Of a DNA stretch of 64,000 bases, positions 25,102-37,029 are shown one piece after another. The stretch covers positions 124,001 through 188,000 of the forward strand of contig CAJQUW010015589.1 of assembly GCA_907163375.1 (NCBI GenBank). Direction: 5' to 3'. The DNA comes from Prostheceraeus crozeri. Its lineage: Eukaryota; Platyhelminthes; Polycladida; Euryleptidae. The position numbers and the translations under genes are program-made. The notes under the pieces were generated by a model. It was not told the DNA's origin and searched no databases. It saw nothing but the letters and a program-made list of their open reading frames with translations. How positions within the stretch are numbered: position 1 is the first letter of the stretch; each line of letters begins with the position of its first letter.

Positions 25102-27222
25102 CGATGCTCGCCAATTCCCGACTCTAATTTACTGAACAAATGTTCGGTTATATTGGACGATATTCCTAACAAATTCAATTTCCAACTTCATCATAGCACG
25201 CATCACAAATTAAAGACACTCTTACAAAACAGGAAGTTTCACAACTTCCTAATAATGATGAAATTTCAATTTGAGAGTAAGATGAGAACAAATTTCTGAA
25301 CAATTTAACGGAATCTTCTCTCGCATTACGCCCCTAGTGACCTGACTGGAAATGATATCACGCGAAACACGATGCCAACAATATCATCGATGGAGATGAC
25401 TTACAGAAAATTCATGTCAAGAAAATTTAACTGGAATTGATTCGAGTTCATTCTTTCGTTGCCTACAAGCTTTGGGCGAGCAAATTGAAAACTCTCAGGT
25501 TCCATACGTTCACTCATGCTCACAAATCCTAACCCAAAAGTCTGGCTAAAACTGAGAACACATCAAAGAATGATGTCTATGTTTGTATCAGTTGTGGATA
25601 TGCTGTCATTGTTGCAGTTGAGGACATAATTGGGTATTTTTCTGTTCATCTACTATCACAACACTCAGGATTTCCTTAACCTGACACATGATTACTATGT
25701 CTCAACATAATATAGATTTTCAACAATTTGGTTACTTTAGAAGTTTAACAACAATTTTTCGGAATAAGAACCTGATATCAACTTCTGTTCATGTCTTTGA
25801 TCAAATTCAATCAAATAGCAGATGATTCGAGGCTTTCACATGTAACTATGCAGGCGATAGTCGGACTGGCAGTTAAATGGATCATTATTAGCCAGTTTCA
25901 GCCAGCTAGAATTCGATTTCTCATCATACATACACGCCAATTTCTCTTTTCTACCCACTTCCTTCAAACAACTGGAGACTCATGGCTTGGTTTGGTTGAT
26001 GCATGTCAAATAATGGTAGATGCAAGGAAACGACTGAACAATGTTTCGGGTGCAATAGGAGAGAAGCTGTAGACCAAGTTGGACGCTATGTTGACAAAGA
26101 ATACAGCACTTCAAAAATTACATCCGATTTTTCTGCGCGGAGGCTGTACTGAAAGTCGTGACTGTATGGCCCCAATGACATTCAATTTTGCGCTTCTGTC
26201 CGGTTGTGTCAGCCTATTTAGAAAGGTCTTTCTAGATATTTTTTTTCTAGATACCTCTATTTAGAGAGGTGATTCTAGCTGACCGGAGACAAAGTCTCAA
26301 TGAGGAGACAATTCACCGCATTATGATAACAAACTTATTACAATATAATTGTTGAATGTCTCCTTGTTGATGCCTTTTGTCGTTAATTGAAATTGTTTTT
26401 TGTTCGAGGTAGTTTTACAGCATCTTATAAAGGATATTATAAGCAAACATAGTTTTAAAATGCTTACCGATCCATCGCATAATTACTCAGAGAAAAAATT
26501 CAAAAACTACTTCAAGAATTTTATCAGCTAAAAAATACCTTTTCCTGCTTGAAAAATAAACTATTTTGTCAAGCTCTAATGATCACCATAAACAAAAATT
26601 AATTGCTTGAAAGAATGCTGAAACCGTGGATTGCTATGGATCCAAATCCGGATTGATGACCGCTGGATCCATAGGAGATATTTCACAGGATAAAACACTA
26701 TTAAGGACATTAAAAAGCAATGAGCCTAATTTTCCAAGCTTTATACAATATATGAATTAAGGGATGAGTAGCAAACAAGATATAATTAAGAAATATTCAG
26801 TCGTCGTAAACATATCAATACTTAAGTAGAACTAAAATCGGTGACTCGTGTCCTGAATTGAGAGCGTCGATAATTCGAAAAATATTAGTTGTTAATTTTT
26901 TTAACAGCTCGAAGAATTATTTCCTTTGTTGTTTTCACATATTATAGATTAATTGGCAAACTGACACAGTATGTTATAATGATCTTTCGGGGAAGGAAGC
27001 AAAGAAGAAGCACCTGGGCTAATTTTTCTATAGTCGGTCAAGCTCCAACATCTCGATATGTGCAGGCTTGACTAAATGGCATTTAAACAAACATCTACAA
27101 TTTCCTTCTAACGACCATGGTGATGAGTCAAAGCCCAACCCTAATTCTTGATCGTGAAACGTGGAGAACAATACAAAGAAAACATGTTCTAAAAAATTTA
27201 AAATAAGAGCGTCATCACTTAC
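25102..27222. other. Probable intron or intergenic DNA
   Basis: This follows the strong splice donor at 27222 on the minus strand, so it is probably intron of the host gene. A short inverted repeat CTATGGATCCA/TGGATCCATAG lies at 26635-26681. I could not identify a downstream exon in this stretch. Confidence 0.4.
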
Positions 27223-27794
27223 CCAAGATCAGAGCTGAGTTCTTCGTTGTCGCTGCTTTCCACCGTTCTCCTGCTAGTTTCTCTCTGTCTTAGACTGGGC
27301 TTCCATCCACTTGCACGTCGAACAGGCGGACGCGGCGGAGGTCGGGGCATCAATGGTCCACGCAGGGTTACTGCTGCGCTGTGCCTCCTGGCCTCGCGTT
27401 GCGCCTCCTCATACCGTTTCTCCCTGCCCTCAGGGTAGGCGCGGGGTCGCGCAAGAACTGGTGTCGACGAGGTTGTGGTGAGCCGGAAAGGTGTCCCTAT
27501 CACCGCTCCACTTGTATACATGTCATCCTCTTGCTCGTAATCTGACAGGGCACTAGCGGATCTCTCAACCACGCTATGTCGTTGGGATGCCAAGTGTCGG
27601 CGCATGGCGATGGCGGTCATCGGTTCGCCACCCAGTGGCTCGGCTGTAGCGAAGTAGACTGAGCGCGAGAACTGTCGATGGCGTAAACGGGATAATTCTT
27701 CTTCAGCTTCACCTTGACAACAGCGCGGCAATGGAGGTGCCGGTGGTGGGGGCGAGCAGTCACCTGAGAGCGAACGTGCACTGTCCGAAGATTC
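27223..27794 (-). CDS. Host gene, large internal coding exon
   Basis: This is a 572-nt exon on the minus strand, encoding 190 codons plus 2 nt. The acceptor is TTCATTCAG at 27795-27803. The donor is GG|GTAAGTG at 27222, close to consensus. It reads ESSDSARSLSGDCSPPPPAP at the start and ends SSDNEELSSDLG, after which the frame runs into TAA inside the intron. The translation is rich in Arg, Ser and Pro, including a PRPPPRPPVRR proline-rich stretch that could bind SH3 or WW domains. It has Ser/Glu clusters and no recognisable folded domain. GC content and open length stand out against the AT-rich surroundings, which supports real coding. The incoming phase (0) matches the 27-nt microexon and the first coding exon. 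I do not recognise the gene; it is possibly a scaffold or cytoskeletal adaptor, but that is a guess. Confidence 0.8.
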
Positions 27795-30700
27795 CTGAAT
27801 GAAGAGATTAATTTCTGTCAGACAACATTGTTTAGATAAGACAATACATCAGTGCTCAGAGCAAATCACAAGCATGATGAAATAGTAATACACACTTAAT
27901 TATTCTAAGTATTTGTCATTATCGACTCCACTAATGGAAAAAATATGTACTGCTACCGCTTATTTCAGTTTGCAACTGCAGTTAGAATGATTAGAGCATG
28001 GGATACAGAGTGGTTTTATCGCACTGCGAGCTGGTCTTGTTAAACACACACCGTCGATTCGTTATCTCGTCATCTGATTGCTCAAAATCCAACGAAATTA
28101 ATCACTATTGGATTGATTTAATCAAAATGAAATTGATCTGCATTATTTCGCTAGACGAAGAATGTATCTAGATCAAAAAGATCAAGTTCGATAACTGCTT
28201 ATGAGCACTCATGTTTCATTCGCATCAATAAACTTTATCCTTTTAAAGCAATAAAATTTGATAAAATCACAAAAAATATCTTTAATTGAAAGCAAATACC
28301 AGAGGATCATGTTAGCCAAGTAATTTTAATTAGTCATTAGATGAATGGTTGACAACTAAGTGATCATCAATCTGTGTCACGATCATCAATCACGACCAAT
28401 GAAAAATGCATAATTTCTGAAAAACCGCTATCTCTGCCCAGATGAGCAAAGTCACTACGTAATCAACCGTCAAGAGAAATTTGCACAATGAAAGCACAAT
28501 CATTTCTTATGCTTGGCACATTATAATATTTTACAAATTTCGGAGTTTATACATCCGTTAACTAAAAAAGCGGAAAATAAGAATATCAAAGGGCTAGTAA
28601 GGCTGTGGACCGCACTCCGTCACAACCTGTGGACTGCAGTCCGTCACAAAATGTAAACCTCTACATTTTGCATATAGTGCCAAATGCGTAACATGGGCAT
28701 ATGCGAGCACATACTGAATGCACTTAAGACCACATATTTTTACCACTTCAAAATACATAAATATCCTAATCAATTAGCAACAGCAATTAGTTCTTCCGCA
28801 ACATGAAAGGGTCTAACAATGCAGGCCTGCTATATGTTTGTCTGTTTTCCTTTCTGCTTAAAAGACTTTTAAAACCGAAAGACTTAGGACGATACCTTTT
28901 TAAAAATAGAATACCTCAACAGTAGGAGCCATGATATCACTTAACTTATCACACATTCACATGCATGTTAGCAAACAACTGAAAGTTTAAATTCCAGTTA
29001 CAGCTAGATTTTTCTAAATTTACAAGGCATCTTTAACAAATATATAAATTTCCCATTTGTTTCTCATAAATCATTTCTTGACAATAAATTGATTGCTGAA
29101 ACCTAAAATTCTGCTTAGATGTTGCCAATACACAATATAAACCCAATAACAAGTTTGAGAGAGTACTTCCCACAATCCTCTCGAGCTACAATCGGTCAAG
29201 TTGTGTCAAGCACAAAATAATTGCTGTCGTCTCTATCGTGCTGAATAGCGAACGTTAGGAAATATCAATTATAGATGAGGAACGAAGATAACTCCGCAGA
29301 CGAATCAATTTCAATGCTACTTTAACAAATTCACACGCACACTCGTTTGCATTGCATCATTATGACCATGAGCAAGAAGTTGACCAATGACGGTCAAGAC
29401 TGTCGAAATTTTTATCATGCGGCTGTGCGTGGTGCACCAGTCATCTCTGCTCGCACCGTTGCACCGAATAGTGTGAATTTTGACCAATTCGATATTTTAC
29501 TGTATCATTTCATATATTGATAATTCGTTGTCTTATGTCTTCGTCACATCAAATTTTTAGAGAAAAGAATAAAAGCATCGAGACCTTAACCCTATTTTAG
29601 TCGGAGAGGAAGATAGCGCCTCATTTGCTTTCTTGATGAAAAACAAAGATAATCTGCACTTTGGATGGTGGGAGCACCTGTTTAAGCTATCAATTACTAT
29701 TGCATTCTTGTTGCTCCTCACAGTAGTCAACAGGCATTAAGCAAACCCATTTTTTACAATGTAGGTAGCCTAGACTGGAATTGTGATCATTCCTGTACAC
29801 GTATTATCATAAAACCTCTCCAAGCTCCTCTGTTTAAACAGCATGCACATTACACCAATGGCACATTGAACCGTGGCGTATGTGTATCAAAATATGACTT
29901 GCGTCTACTATCCGGAAGGATGCTTTAACAAATCGTTGGACATCTGGCCACAGCAGGATCGCGCCGAATATCCTGTGCATCTTGATCATACAAGCGTGTT
30001 GCAAAGCATTAACAACCCTGGATTCATTACGAATCATGCAACCTGGACATATCCTGCTTTTTCAATTCAACAATGCTAATTTTATTGCAAAAGAGACGAC
30101 ATTGGACAGATAGCGAGAATACAGATATGAGTTTCTGATTGAGATTGACAGAGCATCATCAACTTAAGAGGAGACAGATGTGAAAAATAGAGAAAGGACA
30201 TTTGTATTTCCTGTCCTACATTCTTCCTCACAGAATACGAATGTGAAATTTCGGATCAAAATGATAATGATCGTGAATATTCTATTTTTGCTCTGAAAAA
30301 TGTCATATTAAAACCTATTCTATTACAAAAATTTCGGTGAAAAAGCGTGAAAATCATTTAATATTCAAATATCAGATAATAGATAAGCAACACATTATGA
30401 GCTCTTCGATGGAACAGCGATCAAAATTCTGATTAACTCAAGAAGAATCAACATTGCCAATCAAGAACTAAACACAAAAAACACAACCGTCACGAGAATG
30501 AAACAAGAAATATTTTTCTGCATGAAATTTACATCAATACGTTGTGCACCAGGGACTGCAAACACCCGGATCAAGCATCCTATCATCAAATTTGAAATTT
30601 TTTCGATTTTATTATCATGAAATATCGAATAGACTGATTTCTCAGATATATAATTTCGCAATACCTACAAATGGGGTGATATTGGCTGAAATATTGGGTG

Positions 30701-32191
30701 GGATTTGCTATCCGAACTCCAATTGTCAACAATGTAAGACTGAATTTCTGTATTAATTAAGTTTATATCAGTCATGATTGACATTCAAAAAAGAAATTAA
30801 TTCAGAACAACTTCAATATCGATAAACAAGTGTACTTCATTGAAGAAAGGAAAGTGAGCAGCAAACTTGTTTTTATTCGTACTTTTGAAGCAAAATGTAC
30901 CACATATGATATTATCATCAGCTAATAATTACAATTATAAGTAATTTCAATTGAAATGGTGAAGATAGACTTTGACATCATTTTCCTTACAAGTTGAAAA
31001 TAATAGAACAATATTAATTTAATACCTTCAAAGTATAGGGAGAATGATAATAATTGCAATTACTGTGAAATGAAGGTGTCATTTCTGTGATTGAATTTCA
31101 ACTTCACGTGCAATAATTCTTGCAGCATGAAAATTTTGAAATGCCATTATAAGAATATGCTGTCTGGCAGTTCATCCGAAATAACTGGTAATCATCAGCA
31201 GTCTGTTATATGCCAGAGTAACCCAGATAACAATGCTCTCAAAATGATGACGACGCTTGCCATGGGCATATAATTGGATTAGTATCCAATGTCGAAATCG
31301 ATCATCGAGGAGTGCCAAGCCTGTTGAGCAATAGTGTCACAAGTTTGACGAAACACCATGATGGAGCTTTGAGAAGTTTTCCTTAATCTCCGGCTCAAAC
31401 ATCGACGGATTTGATAGTTATACTATGTGTGCCTAACAGGCAATGTCTCCGGGGCCTATCAATGACAGGATCCCACAATGATTCAATGGAAGGAGAGGAC
31501 GCCTCTGAGATAAGACTCCTCAAAGCTCCATCACCAGGCATTTTTGAACGTGATGCCGCTGTTGAACACATTTTGTCTTCAGGTTCTATTTTTGCATCCA
31601 AGCTCATGACAATTACGAGCGTATGTATATTCAAGAATTTGGTGATCAAGCGCAAAATTCCGAACATGTGTGCTAAGAAGGAGCAACTGTTAACACTGCT
31701 TTATTGTGATAATTTTTATTAATGTATTTCTATTTTCAACACAGTTTCCTTCTCCTTTTATTCATTGCTCTTTCCTTAAACTATTAATCATCTTTGTGTT
31801 TGCATGACCAATGACTGTCCAATGTTTGACTTGCACACATTAACATCTTTTTTATATTTTTATTTTTAACATCAGTCAGTGTTGCAACCATCTATTCATC
31901 ATTCATGACTTTAAATAAGATAGAAACTCTTGAGTTTGATACCTGTGGTGATAAAAAGATGCTTTTGTGAACAATTACTTAACCAATATACGTTCGTATT
32001 GGCAAATGTCAACGTCAAATCAGTTTGGCAACGGAGGATGTGATATTCCATTGAGGGTGTGGTAAGGCCATCCCATTATTAATTGCTTTTTTGTTTTATT
32101 GCAAGCACGAGCAGATATTGTATCGTGAAAGTACTGAATCAATTAGAAAATTCTGCAGAGGAATATCAATGTGCTGTAAAGTGAATCTTAC
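27795..32191 (-). other. Intron of the host gene, about 4.4 kb
   Basis: Bounded by donor AAG|GTAAGA at 32191 and acceptor TTCATTCAG at 27795. It contains a possible alternative exon (28915-28978) and a two-copy direct repeat CTGTGGAC(C)GCA(C/G)TCCGTCAC at about 28602-28650. At 31411-31722 there is an open plus-strand stretch that I cannot identify. The rest shows nothing specific. Confidence 0.65.
28915..28978 (-). CDS. Possible alternative first exon or microexon of the host gene
   Basis: A donor-like site GTTGAG|GTATTC lies at 28914. Upstream, an ATG at 28956 opens MCDKLSDIMAPTVE, which joins in phase 0 to the exon at 27794 (giving PTVE-ESSDS). Two models fit. In one it is an alternative promoter-proximal exon with this start. 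In the other it is an internal exon beginning after GATAAG as a 30-nt microexon, LSDIMAPTVE. A good acceptor (ACTTTCAG) ends at 28979, but the resulting 64-nt exon has an in-frame stop before the ATG, so it could only carry a start. The phase match is suggestive, not proof. Confidence 0.35.
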
Positions 32192-32218
32192 CTTCCTCAA
32201 AATGGCTGCTTGAGACAT
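32192..32218 (-). CDS. Host gene, 27-nt microexon (MSQAAILRK)
   Basis: The acceptor ACATTGCAG ends at 32219 and the donor AAG|GTAAGA starts at 32191. Both are close to consensus. The 27 nt keep phase 0 on both sides and encode nine residues, MSQAAILRK, inserting between GIQE of the previous exon and ESSDS of the next. It begins exactly with ATG, so it could also serve as a start in a shorter transcript. An in-frame multiple of three makes it a natural cassette for alternative splicing, as known for neuronal and muscle microexons in animals. Its use here is inferred from sites alone. Confidence 0.7.
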
Positions 32219-32335
32219 CTGCAATGTACATAATAAAATCCAAGATGAAAATTAAATTCGGCAACAATTGTCACCACTCAACAAATGCGGTTAGGCTAGT
32301 TAATCAACAAAAGTACAGTCCGATAAGTTTCTTAC
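32219..32335 (-). other. Short intron, 117 nt
   Basis: Donor CAGGAG|GTAAGA at 32335 and acceptor TTGCAG at 32219. AT-rich, as expected for an invertebrate intron. Confidence 0.7.
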
Positions 32336-32754
32336 CTCCTGTATTCCAAGTTGACGCTGTCTCAATGGAGAAATTTTTCTTTGTTCTTGTTGAGCTATCA
32401 TCAATCTAGCTCTCAAGTCCTCAGCGGTTACAGGTCGAGAAAATGGGTCAACTGAGTAGCCACCTCCTGCTGCACGAGCCAAACTAGCCGGATTAATTTG
32501 ACTGTTCCTGGCTGCATAATCACCCAATTGCTGCTGTTGATAATGTTGCGAGGTAGTAGTGCTGGGATGATGTAAAACGACATAGCCGCCATAGTTGTTG
32601 TTCAATGTGGACGCTCCGACGGAAAGTTTGGGGGCCGGACGGGCGCGCTGAAGGCGCATGCGGGCCGGGAGCGCTGTCGGACGCCCAGGAGTGGACATGG
32701 TCGAGAAGAGAAAGATCCGATAACACTCCGGCCGGGCAGTTCACATGCCCCCAA
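32336..32754 (-). CDS. Host gene, first coding exon (start codon at 32698)
   Basis: The exon runs from an acceptor TTTATTTGCAG (ending at 32755) to the donor GGAG|GTAAG at 32335. The first 56 nt (32699-32754) are 5' UTR. An in-frame TGA precedes the ATG at 32698, which has a favourable ACC upstream, so I chose this start. It encodes 121 residues, MSTPGRPTALPARMRLQRAR..., with a basic N-terminus, a Tyr/Gln/Ser-rich middle (SQHYQQQQLGDYAARNSQ) and an Arg/Gln-rich helix-like end (DLRARLMIAQQEQRK). No folded domain is recognisable. GC content is much higher than in the flanks. The acceptor implies at least one upstream non-coding exon that I could not locate. Confidence 0.78.
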
Positions 32755-33781
32755 CTGCAAATAAATCAACAGAAATACAATACAAAATACAAAGTTAGAA
32801 ACGTCGTTGTGACGATTTATTTGAATGTACATGCATTCATGTAGCGCTGCACCCAAAGGAGGATCACAGCGCGCTACATACCCGCAGTCAAAAAAATGAA
32901 GCTAAAAAGTTAAGAAACATTGTTTATCATAATCTCCTTCCAGCAACGCTTGGAATACAACAAACTGCATTTTGAATATTTTAAGGGATGCAATTCCATG
33001 CCAGAGGGGACCATGAGGCTAAACGCACGACCATCTCAAGATGCTGACTTAATCGAGGACACTTCAAATAAGTAGTTGTCTTCAAATGGAAGCAGATAGC
33101 GTGAAAGACGTCGACCATGCAGCAAATGATATACTCAGGTGGTCGCACAGTGAAATCCTTTGTAGCACAAGCAACTAATTTTAAGTTCAATGTGCTGGTG
33201 AACTGTAAGTCACTTCAACATCTTTACCGCATGGCGTAATATGATCACGACGACGGACTCGATATACAAAACGCAATTTTTTAGAAGTTTGGATGACACA
33301 CCACAGATAATACTATCACAAAAGAATTAAAACTAAAAAAATAATTAGTCCAGCTTTGTAAGTACCAATTAAGTCACATTCCTCTTTAACGCATGTGTTG
33401 ATTTTTTTATCTGATGGAGTGAAGTCTCCGAATTTCAATAAAACATGCTGTGCATGTTCGATTTGTATGTTCATAGAATTTCAGTGCAAGGTGCAGAACT
33501 ACTCCAGGACATTTTAGTCTTGCTAAGCTCAACATGACTGTGTGACAACTTTTTACTTACTATGAGATTCTTACAGAATGAACAAGAAAACAGCCATGAA
33601 TGAGGGTTAGGTGCTACTCCGTGTTAAAAACATGCGATTGCTTAAAATGAACAAGAAAACATCACATCTTCAAAGCTTAGCAAGATGATTCCATCGGAAA
33701 CCTGGTCGCCAGGCTCTCGAATGTAAGAATACTGCAGTAGTCTGTGACATTGATTTCTGAAAACTGAATCTAACGGCGCAG
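32755..33781. other. Upstream intron or promoter region of the host gene; nothing specific seen
   Basis: Lies 5' of the first coding exon on the minus strand. I see no convincing core promoter or 5' UTR exon. Confidence 0.4.
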
Positions 33782-34898
33782 CATTGTTCAGACTATCTAT
33801 GGTACTATTTGCTAATAAGCGGGTCAAAAATGATGAAAAAAGCGGTCATGAAATTTTACAGATAACTCTGATACATCCATGGACGCCTAGATATATGAAG
33901 CACACATAGGCTAAATATATTGTCTTAATTGACGCAGAATAAAATGAAATGAAATATGGTGCTTCATATATCTTGGCGTCCATGATACATCCATGGACTT
34001 CTAAATTTCTCTGGACAGATAGGTTGAAATTGGCTTATACATGATCAGGCATGGACTCCTAAATATAGACTATCTTACAAGTAGACTGTCAATGAGCATA
34101 ATCAACATTTTGGAGAGCAGGTTACCTGCCAGCACAGCATGTATGTATATTTATGTACATTAGGAGTTCGGACGCATGAACCTACACATGATTATGCTCT
34201 AAACGCATGTGATACACCTCCGCGTCATTTGTAAATTTTGCGATTTTTCTCCTAACAACTTTCTCAGAACTGAGGCATTTGAGATTCTATGAACAAATAT
34301 CTTGCACATGCTGTTGAAAAATCTCATTGAAATTTCGGAAATCTGATTTATATACGTGCGAGCAGCGAGATTTTACGAAGTAATCGGAAATGTGATGCTT
34401 GAAAACGTGGCCATGCCGGATCGCGGCTTTGTAGTTGTTTGGAGAAGCATCTAGACAGATAAAGGAATTTTGATGGCACTGTACTTTAGATCACGCTGTT
34501 TCATTTCTTCAATTTTTCTTCATTGCTTGCCATGATGATCCATGTCTTTCGTGGTGACATTGAAGTCAGATTCATGGAATTGAAGGTTACACAAGACGTC
34601 ACACAAGGTTGCACAAGAATGTTTAGTTGGGACATAATACTTTCAACTAAATCGATGCAATCACAAAGTCAAATTTCATTGTTATGCAGGCAGAGGAATG
34701 TATTTGTGTTACACCGTCATTGCATTTCGGTTCACAGCCAGCAACGATCTTTTGCAACACAAATGTTGGTTGGCCTGAACATGTATAAAATGATTTCAAA
34801 TTTTGCTCACCTATCTGTCCAGAGAAATTTAGAAGTCTATGATACATCACACTGGGCATAGTTCTGTATAGTACCATAGATAACCTGAACAATGTAAT
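33782..34898. mobile_element. Foldback-type element with diverged long inverted repeats
   Basis: The left end GCATTGTTCAGACTATCTAT matches the reverse complement of the right end (ATAGATAACCTGAACAATG, ending near 34894). A second inner block, ATGGACTTCTAAATTTCTCT with GGACAGATAGG (33993-34023), matches the reverse complement at about 34808-34846. The arms are roughly 100-150 bp once the 105-bp insertion in the left arm is discounted. No transposase is visible in the centre, and the 112-codon frame at 34523-34861 overlaps the arm. The element ends directly at an 88-bp palindrome. Confidence 0.7.
33879..33983. mobile_element. 105-bp MITE with 9-bp TSD
   Basis: Terminal inverted repeats of about 25 bp, ATGGACGCCTAGATATATGA at the left and its inverse ending TCTTGGCGTCCAT at the right, with one extra base between arms. 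The direct repeat GATACATCC flanks it at 33870-33878 and 33984-33992. A 9-bp duplication is typical of Mutator-like elements, so an MULE-type MITE is a reasonable inference. It inserted into the left arm of the surrounding foldback element. Confidence 0.85.
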
Positions 34899-34900
34899 TA

Positions 34901-34988
34901 TATATGCCTATTTAGAGATCAGCAATGATCCAACTGGAGGTTACGCGACCTCCAGTTGGATCATTGCTGATCTCTAAATAGGCATATA
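34901..34988. repeat. 88-bp perfect palindrome
   Basis: Two 41-bp arms with no mismatch (TATATGCCTATTTAGAGATC at 34901 and its inverse ending at 34988) are separated by a 6-base spacer TACGCG. Outside it, imperfect symmetry continues (ACATTGTTCAG on the left, AACATTGTGCG on the right). It can form a very stable hairpin or cruciform. Perfect arms imply recent formation or ongoing correction. Confidence 0.95.
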
Positions 34989-36336
34989 AACATAACATTG
35001 TGCGAACTTTCGAGTGAGTCACTAAACCTGTGAGTTCCAACATAAGCTTACTTGGCATCAAGTGAATGCGCTAACTCCGTGTGCATTTCAGGTGAAGATC
35101 GTTGGCTTGAGTACCCACTCAGTTCTTCATTAAAAACTAAATCTCACATACTTGTGACTGTTTCTGAAAAGTCAGATTTGTTCCTTGTACCCAATGCTTT
35201 TCTGACGTGAATTTCTGAATTTCTGAATATAATTAGACAAATAATTTTGAAAAATGGCCGCTGCATAATTTTTTTATTTCCAATCAATGAGTTATTCAAC
35301 TAGATGACAAAGATTGAAACAGTTTAGTTTTACAAACACTATACACGGTACACCGCTGTTCAAAATATTTTCCACTGATTCTGTTCATGATGAAGAGAAG
35401 CATATCCAGAAACCAGGTTGAGCTCAAACAACCAATCTGACTTTCAAAAAGTCAGCTTGAAATATGAGAAATTACTCCCGTGTATAGTCGTCAAGTTCGG
35501 AAAAGCCGAAACATATACGACGGAATCCCAATGACTACAAACCTGAGACAGTTGATATGAAAGTCATTCTTTTCGTCATTGACGTGTCATTTGCATTTCT
35601 TCAAGCAGAGAAATCTTGAAGTTGAAGTATTCAATACAATTTCAAATTCAGCATTGCTCTCACGCACGACAATGGGCAATTGTGAGGACAATGAACACGT
35701 CTGTTTGTTTTGAGTTCTATCATTTATGTCGACTTTTATTAGCGATCGCAAGGATATTAACAACAGATCTCCTGTCCGGATTGAGTAGTTATGGCTTAAT
35801 ATTATCTACTTTCAGTCACAAGTTCCCATTATTTCAAAAATATCAGTTCCTTAATTATTACTTTGTTAACTTGACAAGCACATTACGAAAAATGCGCAAT
35901 CAATTCAGAAACTGTGAATTGCAGGAATATTAACTGAGCAATTCAGATATCCGAGGCAGGCATTCATGAGTCCATTATTTGACGTTTGATAAAAGTCAAT
36001 GCAATTCTCTAACTTTTTGTATGCAGTGCAACAGGGGGAATAAAGAGAAGAAAATGACACATTGTCATGTACTTCATGATTTCACGCACTGCTTCATTCA
36101 GTGTACAAAAGTTCTTTGATTGTTGGACATGACAACTTTCTTGAACGGCGTATTCATGATTTTAAACTAGACAAGCTATCACACGAAGCAGAAGTGTAGT
36201 TGAAAAGAGATCTGCAATCGTCAGAAATGTGCCGTCAACACGACACGAAGTTTTCAACACGAATGAACAAGCGCAACACGAAATCCAAGCCTAACATGAG
36301 ATTTACGTGTATCTTGGCAGTAATTCATTTAAAATA
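34989..36336. other. No recognisable feature
   Basis: AT-rich DNA. The plus-strand frame at 35616-35933 (105 codons) shows no domain and no splice context. Confidence 0.4.
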
Positions 36337-37029
36337 CTAAGTTTTCCGGATAATGCACCGTATTCGCCATTTCGCTTAATTCACCACATTTCCTATTCCC
36401 CGAATAAATTTTATATGTTGCACATTGTAAAACATATGCATAATTCGCTATCTTTGATTCGTATTTCGTCACTTTTTCCATGTCCAATTCGAAAATCTTC
36501 ATATTAATCTCTAAGCTCAATTCGTCAAGAAACCCGAAAATCGCGCGCATTCCCATTTTAGCGCTATTACAAAATCCTCTCGTTAGCTGAAGTTTGTAAT
36601 GAGTTTTGGTAGAAGAGACAGGCAGACAAATATCTGCAACAATTTACTGACGCCTTATCCAAAAGAAACGCAAAATGACAATTCAGATACTCCATTTGAT
36701 AATTTAATTCAATAATTCATGGAAGATATTGTGTGGAGCTAATGAAAACATAGACTGCAAGGTTCGTGTCTGGCCATATTCATCTTGATCATTTACCTAG
36801 TATTTACAGAAAGGGTCGTCTACCCGTCAGTAGACATTAGGGTCGTCTAACCGTCAACAGACTTAAGCTGTCGAAATAATTTGCTTTGATTACAGGGAAG
36901 GAATCAGTTGCGAAAACATGCACAAATACACAAGAGCTTTGAAGATACTGATTAAGGAAATACATTTATTCTGCTAATTCACCATTTTTGGTATGTCCCG
37001 AAGGGTGACGAATTATCCAGAAAACACTG
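36337..37029. mobile_element. Pogo/Tigger-like non-autonomous element
   Basis: The right end, read inward on the minus strand, begins CAGTGTTTTCTGGATAATTC. The left end begins CTAAGTTTTCCGGATAATGC, matching it at about 14 of the first 18 positions. TA flanks both sides (36335-36336 and 37030-37031). AATTCG-type motifs recur inside the left end, as in pogo relatives. A 27-bp tandem duplication (AGGGTCGTCTA...) lies at 36812-36865. There is no transposase. Confidence 0.6.

Noticed and set aside
31411-31722. 103-codon plus-strand ORF with a partly overlapping minus-strand ORF
   Set aside because: The composition looks somewhat coding-like, but there is no known motif and no splice sites; it lies antisense inside the host intron.
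32520-32856. Other-frame ORFs on both strands over the first coding exon
   Set aside because: They are shadows of the GC-rich exon; only the frame from 32698 meets splice donor and phase agreement with the next exons.
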